A DNA stretch of 64,000 nt from Paraconiothyrium sp. Pb-2020 (taxonomy: Eukaryota; Ascomycota; Dothideomycetes; Pleosporales; Didymosphaeriaceae). The stretch spans positions 2,728,001 through 2,792,000 of the forward strand of contig JAJUBI010000001.1 of NCBI GenBank assembly GCA_022419385.1, in the 5' to 3' direction. Below the pieces are notes generated by a model. The model did no database searches. It had not been told where the DNA came from and saw only the letters and a list, made by a program, of their open reading frames with translations. Position 1 is the first letter of the stretch, and every line of letters begins with the position of its first letter. A program made the position numbers and the translations under genes. Positions 11,096-20,817 of the stretch are shown here, piece after piece.

Positions 11096-11415
11096 GTACG
11101 ATGCCGTAAAAGAAGCAACTGGGGCGCAAAGCCCCTCCTCTTCGCTCACCGGCGTTATCACGGTCAAGGAACGTCGACATGTCATCGACAGGTATTTTCT
11201 CAATGTATTCTGAAGCATGCATGGCGGGTGTTCAGACCTGTCCTCTGTCCCTCGTATTTGCCCGAGAACTTCAACACTCTCCTCACAGATACGATGGGCC
11301 GGGGACCGGTTTGTTCTGAGATCATACCGTTCAAACTTGATCTGGATAATTCCAGCGAAAGGACTAGCTGCTTCTTGATCCCCTTTCCGCGCCTCTGGCG
11401 TGCTAACTTCCCTAG
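11096..11415 (+). promoter_or_regulatory. 5'-UTR intron with two candidate donors and two uORFs
   Basis: The leader has a distal donor (GTACGA at 11096), a proximal donor (GTATTT at 11192) and one good acceptor (TTCCCTAG ending 11415) with branch-like TGCTAAC at 11401-11407. Two upstream start codons lie between the donors: ATG-CCG-TAA at 11101-11109 and an ATG at 11179. Splicing from the distal donor removes both. Splicing from the proximal donor keeps both and sends the second uORF past the main start codon (its stop overlaps the fourth codon region near 11445). Unspliced RNA keeps it as a ~45-codon uORF ending inside the aptamer at CTGAGA. This is the architecture described for NMT1 of Neurospora crassa. 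Confidence 0.75.
11212..11374 (+). ncRNA. TPP riboswitch aptamer in the NMT1 leader
   Basis: The conserved THI-element core is plain to read: CTGAGA at 11316-11321, then ATACCG, then CTTGATCTGGATAATTCC and AGCGAAAGGA to 11363. Pairings I can draw are P1 GAAGC 11212-11216 with GCTTC 11370-11374; P2 CGG 11225-11227 with CCG 11327-11329, next to a GGTG-type internal loop; and P3 CAGACC 11233-11238 with GGTTTG 11308-11313, leaving a ~70-nt P3 extension as in other fungal examples. The P4/P5 arm is the TCTGGATAATTCCAGCG stretch. It binds thiamine pyrophosphate and, in known fungal relatives, redirects 5' splice-site use. The outer ends of P1 are the least certain part. Confidence 0.92.
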
Positions 11416-11436
11416 CTTCACTTGTATTGAGCCAAG

Positions 11437-12598
11437 ATGTCTACTGACAAGATCACTTTCTTGACCAACTGGTCTGTCACACAAGATGCTATTGTTTACA
11501 TGAGCAGGACTGATGCCGGACAGGCACGCGACCCCGTACCACGCCCCTCTCTACCTCGCCCAGAGCAAAGGCTACTTCAAGGATGAAGGCATCAAAGTCG
11601 CGCTCCTCGAACCCAACGATCCTAGCGTACTTCTTGCCTCCCCTTCGTGCTCTGTCCCGGATCACTGACTTGAGTAGGATGTAACCGAAATCATCGGCTC
11701 CGGCAAAGTCGATCTCGGCTTCAAAGCCATGATCCATACGCTCGCCGCCTCCGCACGCGGCTTCCCCGTGACCTCCGTCGGCTCCCTACTCAATGAGCCC
11801 TTCACCGGCGTCGTCTACCTGACCAGCAGCGGTATCACGTCAGACTTCACCACTCTCAAGGGCAAGAAGATCGGCTACGTGGGCGAGTTCGGTAAAATCC
11901 AGCTCGATGAGCTTACCGCGCACTACGGCATGCAGCCTTCGGACTACTCCGCTGTTCGCGTCGGCATGAACGTCACTAAGAGCATCATCAACGGCGACAT
12001 CGACGCTGGTATTGGCCTCGAGAACGTGCAGATGGTGGAGCTGGAGGAGTGGCTCAAGTCGCAGAACCGGGACCCCTCGGAGGTGCAGATGCTACGTATC
12101 GATGAGCTCGCGCAGCTGGGATGCTGTTGCTTCTGTAGCATCCTGTACATCGGAAACGATGCTTTCATCCGCGCCAACCCTGAGAAAGTCCGCGCTTTCC
12201 TTCGTGCCTGCAAGCGTGCGACGGACTTCGTGCTCGCGTCTCCGGACCAGGCATGGAAGGAATTCTGTGACTTCAAGAGCGCTATGGACACGCCTACGAA
12301 CCGCAAGATCTTCGAACGTAGCTTCGCGTACTTCTCGCCTGATCTGCAGAGCGTGCAGCGCGACTGGGAGAAGGTCACGCGGTACGGAAAGCGTCTGGGT
12401 GTACTCGAGGACAGCTTCAAGCCGAACTACACCAATGAGTATTTGCAGTGGGGTCTTGAGGCTGATAGCGCTGATCCAACAGGAGACCAGAAGAGGATGG
12501 TCATGCTGCAGCAGGGTGTCAAGGAGAATGGTGGGTTTAAGCGCCTTGAGAGCGCTGCTAAGACGATCGTGGGTGCTGCTGCAATGAAGGAGGCTTAG
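11437..12598 (+). CDS. nmt1: 4-amino-5-hydroxymethyl-2-methylpyrimidine phosphate synthase (NMT1/THI5)
   Basis: Three exons (11437-11471, 11524-11626, 11678-12598) give 352 aa beginning MSTDKITFLTNW. The protein makes the pyrimidine half of thiamine (HMP-P) from PLP and its own active-site histidine, a single-turnover reaction. In yeast THI5 the key residues are Lys62 and His66; with this exon model the motif KAMIH places Lys and His at exactly 62 and 66. The iron-binding CCCFC cluster is present (LGCCCFC around residue 195). Other family blocks are GSGKVDLGFKAMIHTLAA, GKKIGYVGEFGKIQLDELT and GINYTNEY-like SFKPNYTNEYLQW. The first two introns were placed by phase and by the conserved ATPYHAPLYLAQSKGYF block. 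Cytosolic. Regulated by the upstream riboswitch intron. Confidence 0.97.
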
Positions 12599-12857
12599 AT
12601 GAGTTCTCCTGCCTTGCTTCAGGAGTCGATAAGAGTAGCAGATATCAACAAAAAACCAGTCACTCGTTCACAGGTCGAACCAAAACTGCTCACTGCAACG
12701 TACATGCTTTCCTAAACAAGGTCTTTGCCGCAACTCGACGCTCCATATTCATCTACTCTCCCGTACCCAACTTACCTTCCCTTTCAATCAACACGAATTA
12801 CGTCACTCTGTGATTCATGTCACGTTTGCCCTCTCGACATACATCCGCTTCGTTCCC

Positions 12858-14993
12858 CTATCGTCTAGGGCGCCTCGCCCCAGTCGGCTTCGCGATCTTC
12901 CGCACCATACCACCACCCATCGCTCCGCTTCGAGCGCCACCGCCGTCGCCACCAGGTGCACCCTGAAAGTCAAAAACGTTGCCTCCAGCACCCGTGGTGT
13001 TTGTCGGGTCGCCAAATGGGCTGCCGAAGGGGCTGCTATTCGGCTGCGGATGCGGAAAATGGCCACCAAAATTGCCGTTCGTGTTGAAACCTGCATTATT
13101 AGCTACCTGCGCAGTCCCATGCGAAGGGGCGAAGCTGTTAGAGGGGGCTCCGAATGCACCGATATTGGTCGATGAGGTTGCCAACGGCGCGCCGAACGCC
13201 CCCGCGAACGGCGTATTTGATGCTGGAGCACCAGATGAAGTGAAACCCGCGTTACTAGATGGAGTTCCAAGCGGTGTGTTCTGAGTTCCGTGATTTGGTG
13301 TAGAAGCTCCACCGAAGAGATTGAAGCCTGTCACGGGAGTTGGACCTTGCGCACCATGAGTTGATACGGGACCACCACCGAAATGACCTGCATATTGCTG
13401 CGGAGGCTGCTGTGTCGTGCCGGGGGCAAAGGGATCTCCCGGAGTATTCCAAGGCTCAGGAATTGCGCTGCTGTTGGACTGAGTTGCTCCAGGGTTTCCC
13501 CATGCAAAGCCCACTGCGTTGGTAGTATGGGCCGACTGTGTCGTAGCTTGAGTAGCTACGCCAGGCGCAGATTGGCCAAATCCGCCGAATGGAGGTTGCA
13601 ATGACGTACTAGAACCAATTCCCGACGATGTAGATGACATAGTCATCGCTTTCGGTGCCGTAGGCTTGGAAGCATTCACACCCATGAAGCCGAGTCCAGT
13701 TTCCATCACCGCAGGCTTTTGTGTGTTCAAGCCTGTGTTGTTCTGCTTCTCACCTTTAGTCGCCGCGAACACATTCGGTCGTTTTGCACCTGCCTTTGGC
13801 GTGTCTAGCGAGGCGGCCTGTGATTCCGTCACGATGGGTTTTGACGCGCTCGCGAAATTGAACTTGGAAGCAGCTGGACCTACGTTCGGGATCGATGATG
13901 CCGGTGTGCCAAAGGGAGTTGGAGGCGGCGTAGACGATTTGAACACATCAGTTAAGCCTGCCGACTTGAACGCTTTTGCCTTCACACCGGGAGCGGACTT
14001 GCTCGTCGTCGCGGTGTTTGGCTTGGATTTGGCGTTGCTGATGCTCTGATCGGCTCGTTTGGTTTTCATTGGCTTCTTCACAGTCGTCCAAACCTCATCA
14101 TCAGCATTCTCCTCCTCGTTGGTCTTGTCGGCAACGGCTATCGTAGGTGCCGAAGGAACCTCTTTCGGTTCTTCTGGAACGATGGGATCCTTCCCCAGTC
14201 CGTGGGTTTTGAAGCGCGCCTCCATCGTCTCGGTGAAGTACTTCGGCTCCTTCTCCAGCTCGATAAAATGTCGAATATCCTGATCCAGCACACCCATAGC
14301 GTCCAGGTTCAATATCTGCCACGCCATCATCTGCACGTACTCGTGGGCGAAGGGCGCAGTGTATGGCACGGACTGAACACGTCCACTAAACGTGTCCCAG
14401 ATCCAAAGCACATCCATGGGCGTGAGCTTGACCTGCTGGAACAAGTCCCACAGCTGCTGTTGCAGATCTTGGGCTTCCTTTTCCATCTCGAAGAAAACTA
14501 GGACACAGTGCATCATGATCATAGAGACAGGCTTCTTCTCGACCGGCGCAGGCACGGGTATACCTTCCTTCGCGCAACAAATGAGGCCGAATACCATCGA
14601 CTCAATAACCTCTTCGTCCAGACATACCGCCGGCGGAATATAGATGCGACGGCCCTCAAGACGCTTCTGGAGTGCTGGGGCTACCTTGAAGAGCAGATGG
14701 GGATCGACGCGGTCGGCGATGATGGCGCCATGAGGGAAACCTTCTCGCTCAACGACGAGCTGGATGTAGTTCTCCTCATCCTCAGAATGTCTATACCAAG
14801 TGGTGCGAGACGTACTCTTGTTGAACGTGAAGCGCGGCGGTGGCGGTGACGGTGTGCGTGAACGCTCCTTCCGCGACTCGGGCTCTTGCTTATCCCTGGT
14901 GTTTTCAGTCTCGTCTCTAATTTGGCACCCAAATTGCTCAGGTGCAACTGACATAGTAGCTTTCTTGGGTACGTTAGACATGGCTTTCGGCAT
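12858..14993 (-). CDS. BTB-like protein with FG-repeat tail, function unknown
   Basis: Single-exon protein of about 711 aa if it starts at MPKAMSNVPKK; Met codons at 14981 and 14954 are alternatives, and the open frame continues upstream to 15158. After a basic, proline-rich lead (about 45-70), residues ~80-170 look like a BTB-like fold: FPHGAIIADRVDPHLLFKVAPAL, RRIYIPPAVCLDEEVIESMVFG. Residues ~175-290 are helical and resemble the post-BTB region of fungal BTB proteins. From ~340 the protein is disordered; from ~500 it carries many FG, FGG and FGAP motifs of nucleoporin kind (GFGQSAPG, FNLFGGAS, AFGAP), ending in a basic tail RKIAKPTGARRPRR. FG repeats suggest contact with nuclear transport factors, but this is inference. 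Shares its plan and promoter region with the gene starting at 15452. Confidence 0.7.
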   Translation of the reverse strand: MPKAMSNVPKKATMSVAPEQFGCQIRDETENTRDKQEPESRKERSRTPSPPPPRFTFNKSTSRTTWYRHSEDEENYIQLVVEREGFPHGAIIADRVDPHLLFKVAPALQKRLEGRRIYIPPAVCLDEEVIESMVFGLICCAKEGIPVPAPVEKKPVSMIMMHCVLVFFEMEKEAQDLQQQLWDLFQQVKLTPMDVLWIWDTFSGRVQSVPYTAPFAHEYVQMMAWQILNLDAMGVLDQDIRHFIELEKEPKYFTETMEARFKTHGLGKDPIVPEEPKEVPSAPTIAVADKTNEEENADDEVWTTVKKPMKTKRADQSISNAKSKPNTATTSKSAPGVKAKAFKSAGLTDVFKSSTPPPTPFGTPASSIPNVGPAASKFNFASASKPIVTESQAASLDTPKAGAKRPNVFAATKGEKQNNTGLNTQKPAVMETGLGFMGVNASKPTAPKAMTMSSTSSGIGSSTSLQPPFGGFGQSAPGVATQATTQSAHTTNAVGFAWGNPGATQSNSSAIPEPWNTPGDPFAPGTTQQPPQQYAGHFGGGPVSTHGAQGPTPVTGFNLFGGASTPNHGTQNTPLGTPSSNAGFTSSGAPASNTPFAGAFGAPLATSSTNIGAFGAPSNSFAPSHGTAQVANNAGFNTNGNFGGHFPHPQPNSSPFGSPFGDPTNTTGAGGNVFDFQGAPGGDGGGARSGAMGGGMVRKIAKPTGARRPRR

Positions 14994-15451
14994 GCGCCGG
15001 GAGTGCGGAAATCGTTTGTTTGGGTGACGTTGAGTCAGTGGGTGGAGGCAGGTGCGAGTGCGAGCGCGTGGTGGCAGCCACGCGGTAGATTTATGTAGAG
15101 CGGAGAGCGTGGCCTCGCGAGACCTGTGCTGCCTGCGTAATGAAAGACTCTTCCTCAATCTTGTTCATTCGTGGCGATCCACTCAGTCTATCCTTCAACC
15201 CGGCCATTGCACCTATGCCCATTCATTCATCAAGGCAGGCATTCGTTTGACATATATACTCAAAACCACTGACCACGGCGTATCCTGGGTCGACAAAGGC
15301 GGTTGTTTGCCGCAACGCGTCAAACGACTTCGAGTGTTTGCGCGGCCTGCGTCGCCTGAGTTTGGGGGCTCTCTACGCGCAGACGGCAATCGAAGCAGCA
15401 TCCATTCAAAGTTGAGCCTGCCTGTACTTCGAAGACGAGTAGAAAGCCGCC
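14994..15451. promoter_or_regulatory. Bidirectional promoter region of the BTB-like pair
   Basis: About 460 bp between two divergently transcribed genes with matching domain plan. GC-rich near 15050-15110, otherwise featureless to the eye. No repeat or RNA gene. No specific operator could be recognised. Confidence 0.45.
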
Positions 15452-17161
15452 ATGTCTTACATGCTGGAATTCGAGCCGTCCATTCTCCCAAAAGACGTCA
15501 CTTCCCCACCCTACGTCCTCTTCGGCATCAACGACCTCGATGTTTTCACTGACCTTCCCACGAACATTCCTCTGGCAATGGTCCTCCACTTCGCTCCTTC
15601 CCTGCGCAAATGGATGCTGCCACCGCCCGAACTCAGCACTGCTGCCATTGGCATGTCGCTGCGCACGCCTTACGTCGGCATCAACATCCTCGAGGACATG
15701 GAACTTGAGGGTCTAGGATGGATTGTCGCGCGCATGATGCAGATTGCGAACATCAAGAATCCAGTAGGAACATACGACAGGTACATGACAACACCCAGCC
15801 TACTAGTCAGCATTGCTATTCACAAGGCGTGGATAGCGCTGGAGCTACCACCGGCGGGCATCGATGCCTTGTACATGCATATCCAGACTACGCTCATGAT
15901 AGGACCGCCCGTCACTTTATTCGAAATCAGAGCTGTATGGCACAACTTCCCTGTATACTCGCCTATTCAGCGCGAGATGGGCTTGAACTTCGTGCGCAAC
16001 TACATCGCCAGGGTCTATCCGGCTTCGGAGAGCTCGGCGATCCGACACTGGTATCTTGAGACGACCGAACGATGGAGTTTCTTTCGGCAGCTGGAAAAAC
16101 AGACTCCTGCGTTTGGGGAAGTACAGAAAGAGACGATGAAGGCCGCGAGCGAGCGACAACAGCAAGAAGAACTGTACATCCAGAAGCTTTTCAAGACGGA
16201 AAAAGACGCGATAGCCTCGTTGGAAGATGAACGAAAGGAGAGGCACGAGGCCCGGCGACGAGATCGCAAGGAGAGGCATGGCCGTCAGGGCAGAGCATCT
16301 CAGCGGCGACTTGAAAGGGGCCGCAGCAGTAGCCAGGACAGCACGTCGAGCGTGGAGACTGTGATCTGGATCCCATTGAGCTCAAGCACAGAAGATGACC
16401 CCACGACACCAACAACAGAGAACAGCTCTCCGCATCTTCCTCATTCGCAACCCGTCGACAGCTCCGCCTTGGTCAATCTGCTAGAAGACCTAGGCATCGG
16501 CGATCAAACGCAGAGCCAGCCTTACGCAGAAAACATCGTTTCAAATCAGCAGCATGAGCTGCTAGAAATGGCTACCGGCCACCGGAAACAGGAAGAGCAT
16601 AACGCAGCGGCAACGGAAGAAATCGAAAATGTCGACGACGTCCACGAGACGATGGAGTACGTACCACCTCCAGACTTCAGCAACCTCTCGAATCTAAAGC
16701 TCAAAGACAGGACCAACTCTGTCCGCAAAGAGCCAAAGTTGAGACTGCGTAGCCACGCCATGTACGACGCGAACCTAGACTACGATCCACTGGTCGATGA
16801 CCCGCTTGCCACCGCTCCCGAGGTCCTCTCCCCTGATTTCGAGCTCAGAGAGCAGGCGCGAGGGCCACTGATAGATCCCGAGGAAGACCTTCATTCGGAG
16901 GAGATGGTGGCCCTGCTACGTAAATGCGTCGAGTACTCCCCCAACGTGTATCAGAAGACCGTGAGCGAAAGTGAGTGGCTCAGCCACGACACACTACAGA
17001 AAAGCGTATCCAGCGTCAACGCCGCGATCGAACGGCGGACTGTTCAGCAGCTGGCCAACAACGGGGGCACTTCAGAGAGACGGGAGCTGGACAAAGACAT
17101 ACTGGAGGGCGCCGACGGCCTGGTGTATCTGCAACCTGCCGTTTACGAAGGCACGCGCTGA
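15452..17161 (+). CDS. BTB-like/helical protein, function unknown
   Basis: Single-exon 569-aa protein. Residues ~15-100 parallel the BTB-like region of the divergent neighbour: NIPLAMVLHFAPSLRKWMLPPPEL followed by TPYVGINILEDMELEGLGWIVARMMQ. Residues ~110-225 are helical (LLVSIAIHKAWIALELPPAGIDALYMHIQ; EMGLNFVRNYIARVYP). Then comes a strongly charged coiled-coil-like stretch (~230-300) with E/K/R-rich repeats, and a disordered tail with S/T and acidic runs. The ATG is preceded by GCC and begins a sequence without any earlier in-frame Met nearby. I do not recognise a named family. The similarity to the neighbouring gene is visible by eye but not quantified. Confidence 0.7.
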   Translation: MSYMLEFEPSILPKDVTSPPYVLFGINDLDVFTDLPTNIPLAMVLHFAPSLRKWMLPPPELSTAAIGMSLRTPYVGINILEDMELEGLGWIVARMMQIANIKNPVGTYDRYMTTPSLLVSIAIHKAWIALELPPAGIDALYMHIQTTLMIGPPVTLFEIRAVWHNFPVYSPIQREMGLNFVRNYIARVYPASESSAIRHWYLETTERWSFFRQLEKQTPAFGEVQKETMKAASERQQQEELYIQKLFKTEKDAIASLEDERKERHEARRRDRKERHGRQGRASQRRLERGRSSSQDSTSSVETVIWIPLSSSTEDDPTTPTTENSSPHLPHSQPVDSSALVNLLEDLGIGDQTQSQPYAENIVSNQQHELLEMATGHRKQEEHNAAATEEIENVDDVHETMEYVPPPDFSNLSNLKLKDRTNSVRKEPKLRLRSHAMYDANLDYDPLVDDPLATAPEVLSPDFELREQARGPLIDPEEDLHSEEMVALLRKCVEYSPNVYQKTVSESEWLSHDTLQKSVSSVNAAIERRTVQQLANNGGTSERRELDKDILEGADGLVYLQPAVYEGTR

Positions 17162-17729
17162 TACATGCACAGCCGCACTATATTTGGTCACATGCTTCGA
17201 AGTGAAGAAGATCGCCACCCCGAGCCTGCACTGTCACGAGTCTCCACAGTGGAGTGCCATGGTGGAGTTTGGCACCGCTTGGGCAGGCATGTGTGCGCGT
17301 GCTTGGTCGATGGATGTAAGGGGATGATTTTTTTGGAAGACAGGTCCGCAAACTGGCACGGTGGAAGCGTTTGCTTGCGCCAAGTTTGAGAGTTTGTTTA
17401 GAGCTGCGCCGAGCCATGCCGGATAGCCGTGCTGGAAGTGAAGGACGGCGAGAACGAGCGGTTTGCAAGGTGTGCGAGATTCATTGCAGTCCTTCGAGGA
17501 GAGACTCAAATCATTAACATTCATGTCAAAGAGTGACTATGTGTACATGCTATATGTGCAGTGCTGCGCGTCTCGCCCAAGGCACTAAGGTATCAAATGA
17601 TGCTGAAATTACTTTTGAACGAAACAAAAGCCAAAGTCTATGTGAGATGACAGGAAGGCGAGCTAGAAATACAATGTGCGGTGTCGTGCGGTCACGAAAA
17701 CAAGAGGCGTCAGCGATGAGGTGGCCTTG
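17162..17729. other. Intergenic between convergent 3' ends
   Basis: About 570 bp between the stops of a + strand and a - strand gene; expected to hold both 3' UTRs. No gene, repeat or RNA seen. Confidence 0.6.
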
Positions 17730-19348
17730 TTATGACGCCTCGTTCTTGTTCCTTGATAGAAGCGCTTTGACACGTTGCTTGATGGAGCGTCGTTCGGTGA
17801 CCTCGTAGAGGGGCTTGTGCTCTTCCTTGATGTCATGCTCGTTCTCGTAGTCGACGTGCACGTAAGCTCTCTCCACATCAGCAAGGCCTATATATAGTAA
17901 GTCATCAAGCTCCACATGTTATAGTAGGATTCAATCACCTTCAAGCTTTCGTTGCAGGGTCTGGCTGACGTCGTGGGTAACCTTGAGTGGGAGCTCCTCA
18001 TCCATGACAATATCAACTTCGACATAATAGTTCTGTCCAGCATGGTATGCTCGGCACTGTCATGTATTAGTCTTGTCCTAATTGCAGACCAGGTGATCAA
18101 ACACTTACAGTATCAACCTTCTGGATGCGAGTATCATGGGTGACGACGAGGTAGATGAGCTTGGAGATGAATTCGTTCGGTGCAGATTTGCCCACGAGGA
18201 GCCAAATATGTTCATAGGCGTTGGCAGCCCATGAACACAAGATCAAAACACCAATGAGAATGGCGCCGAGGGGGTCAAGGTACCATACGACACGACTTCC
18301 GATGATGGACATGGTCAAACCGAATGCGTTGACAATGATGTCGTTGCGGTGGTCCACAAAAAAGACGTGCACCGCAGGGTAACGGCGGAGGAAGAAACAG
18401 TAGATGCATAGTGAGCCTTTGCAGAAGACTTGGCTGAATAAGCAATCACTCGAGAAGAACCACAGGCTTGAACCAACTTACTTGCGACACCAACAAAGAT
18501 GATGGGGATGATGTGGAGCTGTTCGTGCTCCTTGGCACCTTCTCCCAATGCACGCCCAGACTCAACCTGGTGATGGTTAGTGATGCGTGGAACCTTAGGA
18601 GCCAAGAGAAGCTTACAATCAATTGGATAGCCACCGTGGTCATGAGGCAGCAAAACATGATGATGCCGATGGTTTCAATACGCGTACGACCGACAGGGTA
18701 CTTGTACACACTAGGCCGCGCAGCCATACGGGAAGTGACGAGCATGACAATGGATGATACCAGGTCCATGAAAGCATCCGCTGCAGTAGCAAACAGCGAC
18801 AGTGAACCCGTGGAGATGGCAGCATAGAGCTGGATGACGAAGAGAAAGAAGTTGACCGCGAAGGAAGCATTTACGGCAAACTTGACTTTGGGACCATACT
18901 CGACGGTGTCAAGAGCAGCCAAGCGTTCCTCGTCTCCACTTTGGAGGAACTGATCGATGAGGGCGTTCTGTCTTGTGTAGAACTTCTTCATGTGCCGTTT
19001 ATTGGCAGCTGGATAGTCAACCTGCATCTGTCTTTGGGTGACATTTTCACGCCTGTGCTGGCCGAGACCCAACGGATCCTCGCCGTTGGCGGTGGTAACC
19101 TCGACCACCTGCTCCTTGGCTGGAGCAATAGTAGTACTGGTGCCCAGAGAGTGGATGGCATCAGCCTGCTCATTAGCAGTGACAGTGGAGCGTGCCGACA
19201 TGGCTGTCGGCGACGAGGGGCCAGCCTCGAGTGGTGCAGATGTTTGGCTGGCAGCTTGGCCCTTCTGTGATGAGGCTAAAAGTAGAGATCAGCGTAGACA
19301 TGCGACACAATCGAAGACAAGAGCCTTACGACGAGATCCGGAAGACAT
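17730..19348 (-). CDS. Cation diffusion facilitator transporter, DxxxD (Mn-type)
   Basis: Six exons (19348-19330, 19275-18617, 18566-18482, 18428-18109, 18056-17939, 17887-17730) give 452 aa. The soluble N-terminus (~150 aa) ends in a YTRQNALIDQFL helix typical of fungal and plant MTP-type CDFs. Membrane segments follow: FAVNASFAVNFFLFVIQLYAA, LFATAADAFMDLVSSIVMLV, IETIGIIMFCCLMTTVAIQLI, then FVDHRNDIIVNAFGLTMSIIG and ILIGVLILCSWAA. The metal site reads DAFMD in TM2 and DHRND in TM5, the DxxxD pattern of manganese-class CDFs instead of HxxxD of zinc transporters. The cytosolic C-terminal domain (KVDTCRAYHAGQNYYVEVDIV ... VERAYVHVDYENEHD) is complete. Probably exports metal from cytosol to an organelle by proton exchange. 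Divergent from the ZIP gene. Confidence 0.93.
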
Positions 19349-20817
19349 GTTTTCCGAGCGTGATGAAGTGGATCTGTTGTGTTGATGCCTGGATTGGAGG
19401 AGAGAAGGCTGGCCCATATAGAGAATCTCTCGTATTAAGCAAGAGCGAGCGGCGGAAAGCGCCACGCGACTAGCCCATCTCTCGAGAGCTTCTCTGCGTG
19501 CCGAGAAGCACTAGACGCAGGCAAGCATCTGCAGCAGGGTGAGATGTGATGGTGCGGAGTGACGGGGACGGAATGCCAAACTCGCTAAGCGTTCTGGGCA
19601 GCCTTCGCTGGGGGGTGAAACGGAGACACGGTTCTGAGCCATCGCGCATCCCCCCCACTGTTCATGCTGCCTCAGGCGAAGATTATCAAATAGCTGCGTA
19701 ACTCATATCTTGAGGCGTTGCGCGTTGACCCGCACACGTTTTGTGAGATGTGGCCGTGGGGTGGGTTGCGAAAGTGTACGAGGGGAGGAGGACTGAGGCA
19801 GCTCGCGAGCACCTGCCGCGGGGGCGGTTGTGTAGGGCTATTCTTTCCCACCGCACCTTCCTTGCTCCTGCTTGCTCTTTCCGCTGCGGCCGGGGTGCGC
19901 CTGCCCGCCAAGGCCGGGGAATAACAAAGTACGGTAATGCGCGTTGGGCACAGGCGAGCCGGTTAGCCGCTGATCATGCCGGGCGTGCTACAAGATCGAC
20001 GTGCATGGCGCCACGAAACGGGCTGTTCCAACCTCGATTCTTCATGCTCTTCGCGTTTCCGAACCGCACCGCCAAGATATCCTGTGCCTATGCCCAAGCT
20101 GGCATCGCAGCGGAAAGCCCTCTGCCGACTTGGCGCTTAGGTCGAGTGGAAACGTGACGCGTCCCATTGGCTCCACCAATTTGTGTACCTGACTTCTCCC
20201 ACCCTCGCTGCAACAGGTGACCACGCCCTACTACATCAAGCGCATCAATTCGGTGCTTGGGCGTGCTTGGATGTTTCTCCGTCGGCAATGGCCCCACAAG
20301 CCGAGGGTGGCGGTAGAGCCGCATCGCAGCCACTCCACGCTGGGCTTCCCCAGTGCCTAGCCGTCACTCCAGCCTTGAAGCCTTGACAACATGCTGGAAG
20401 CATGCCCAATGGGCCTGGGATTGGCCCTTTCGCCAGTGGTACCTGGCACAGTTTGGACCTCCGCCCGTCTGTGTCAAGCCTCATCTCCATACGGAAACTA
20501 AGACATGGTCTACGTTACTGAAGCTTCACCACCACCAAGTCGCTCCACCCAAGTGTTCTAAGCCCGTGCTGATCAGTCAGAAACGGCTAGTTCGCTACAT
20601 TGTACTAGAGCCTTAAAGCACCACGCATTGCACAGCGCCGAGCCTCAAGTTGCAACCGTGGGTCACCTCGTTCACTTCTTTTTCATCCTCTCTGGAAGAG
20701 CCTTTTTTTGTGTATCTTCTCTTTTCGTCTCCTGAGGCTGCTGGCAGGTCTAGACGGAGTTTTCATTCATTCCCTCCCTATTTGTCCTAGACGTTTTAAT
20801 AGAAATTCTTCTTCAAG
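19349..20817. promoter_or_regulatory. Shared intergenic region of CDF and ZIP metal transporter genes
   Basis: About 1.47 kb between divergent starts. The CDF side is GC-rich with an AGGGGAGGAGG purine run near 19780; the ZIP side has long pyrimidine tracts (20680-20815) typical of fungal 5' leaders. Open frames crossing it look non-coding. No recognised metal-response element was identified by eye. Confidence 0.45.
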
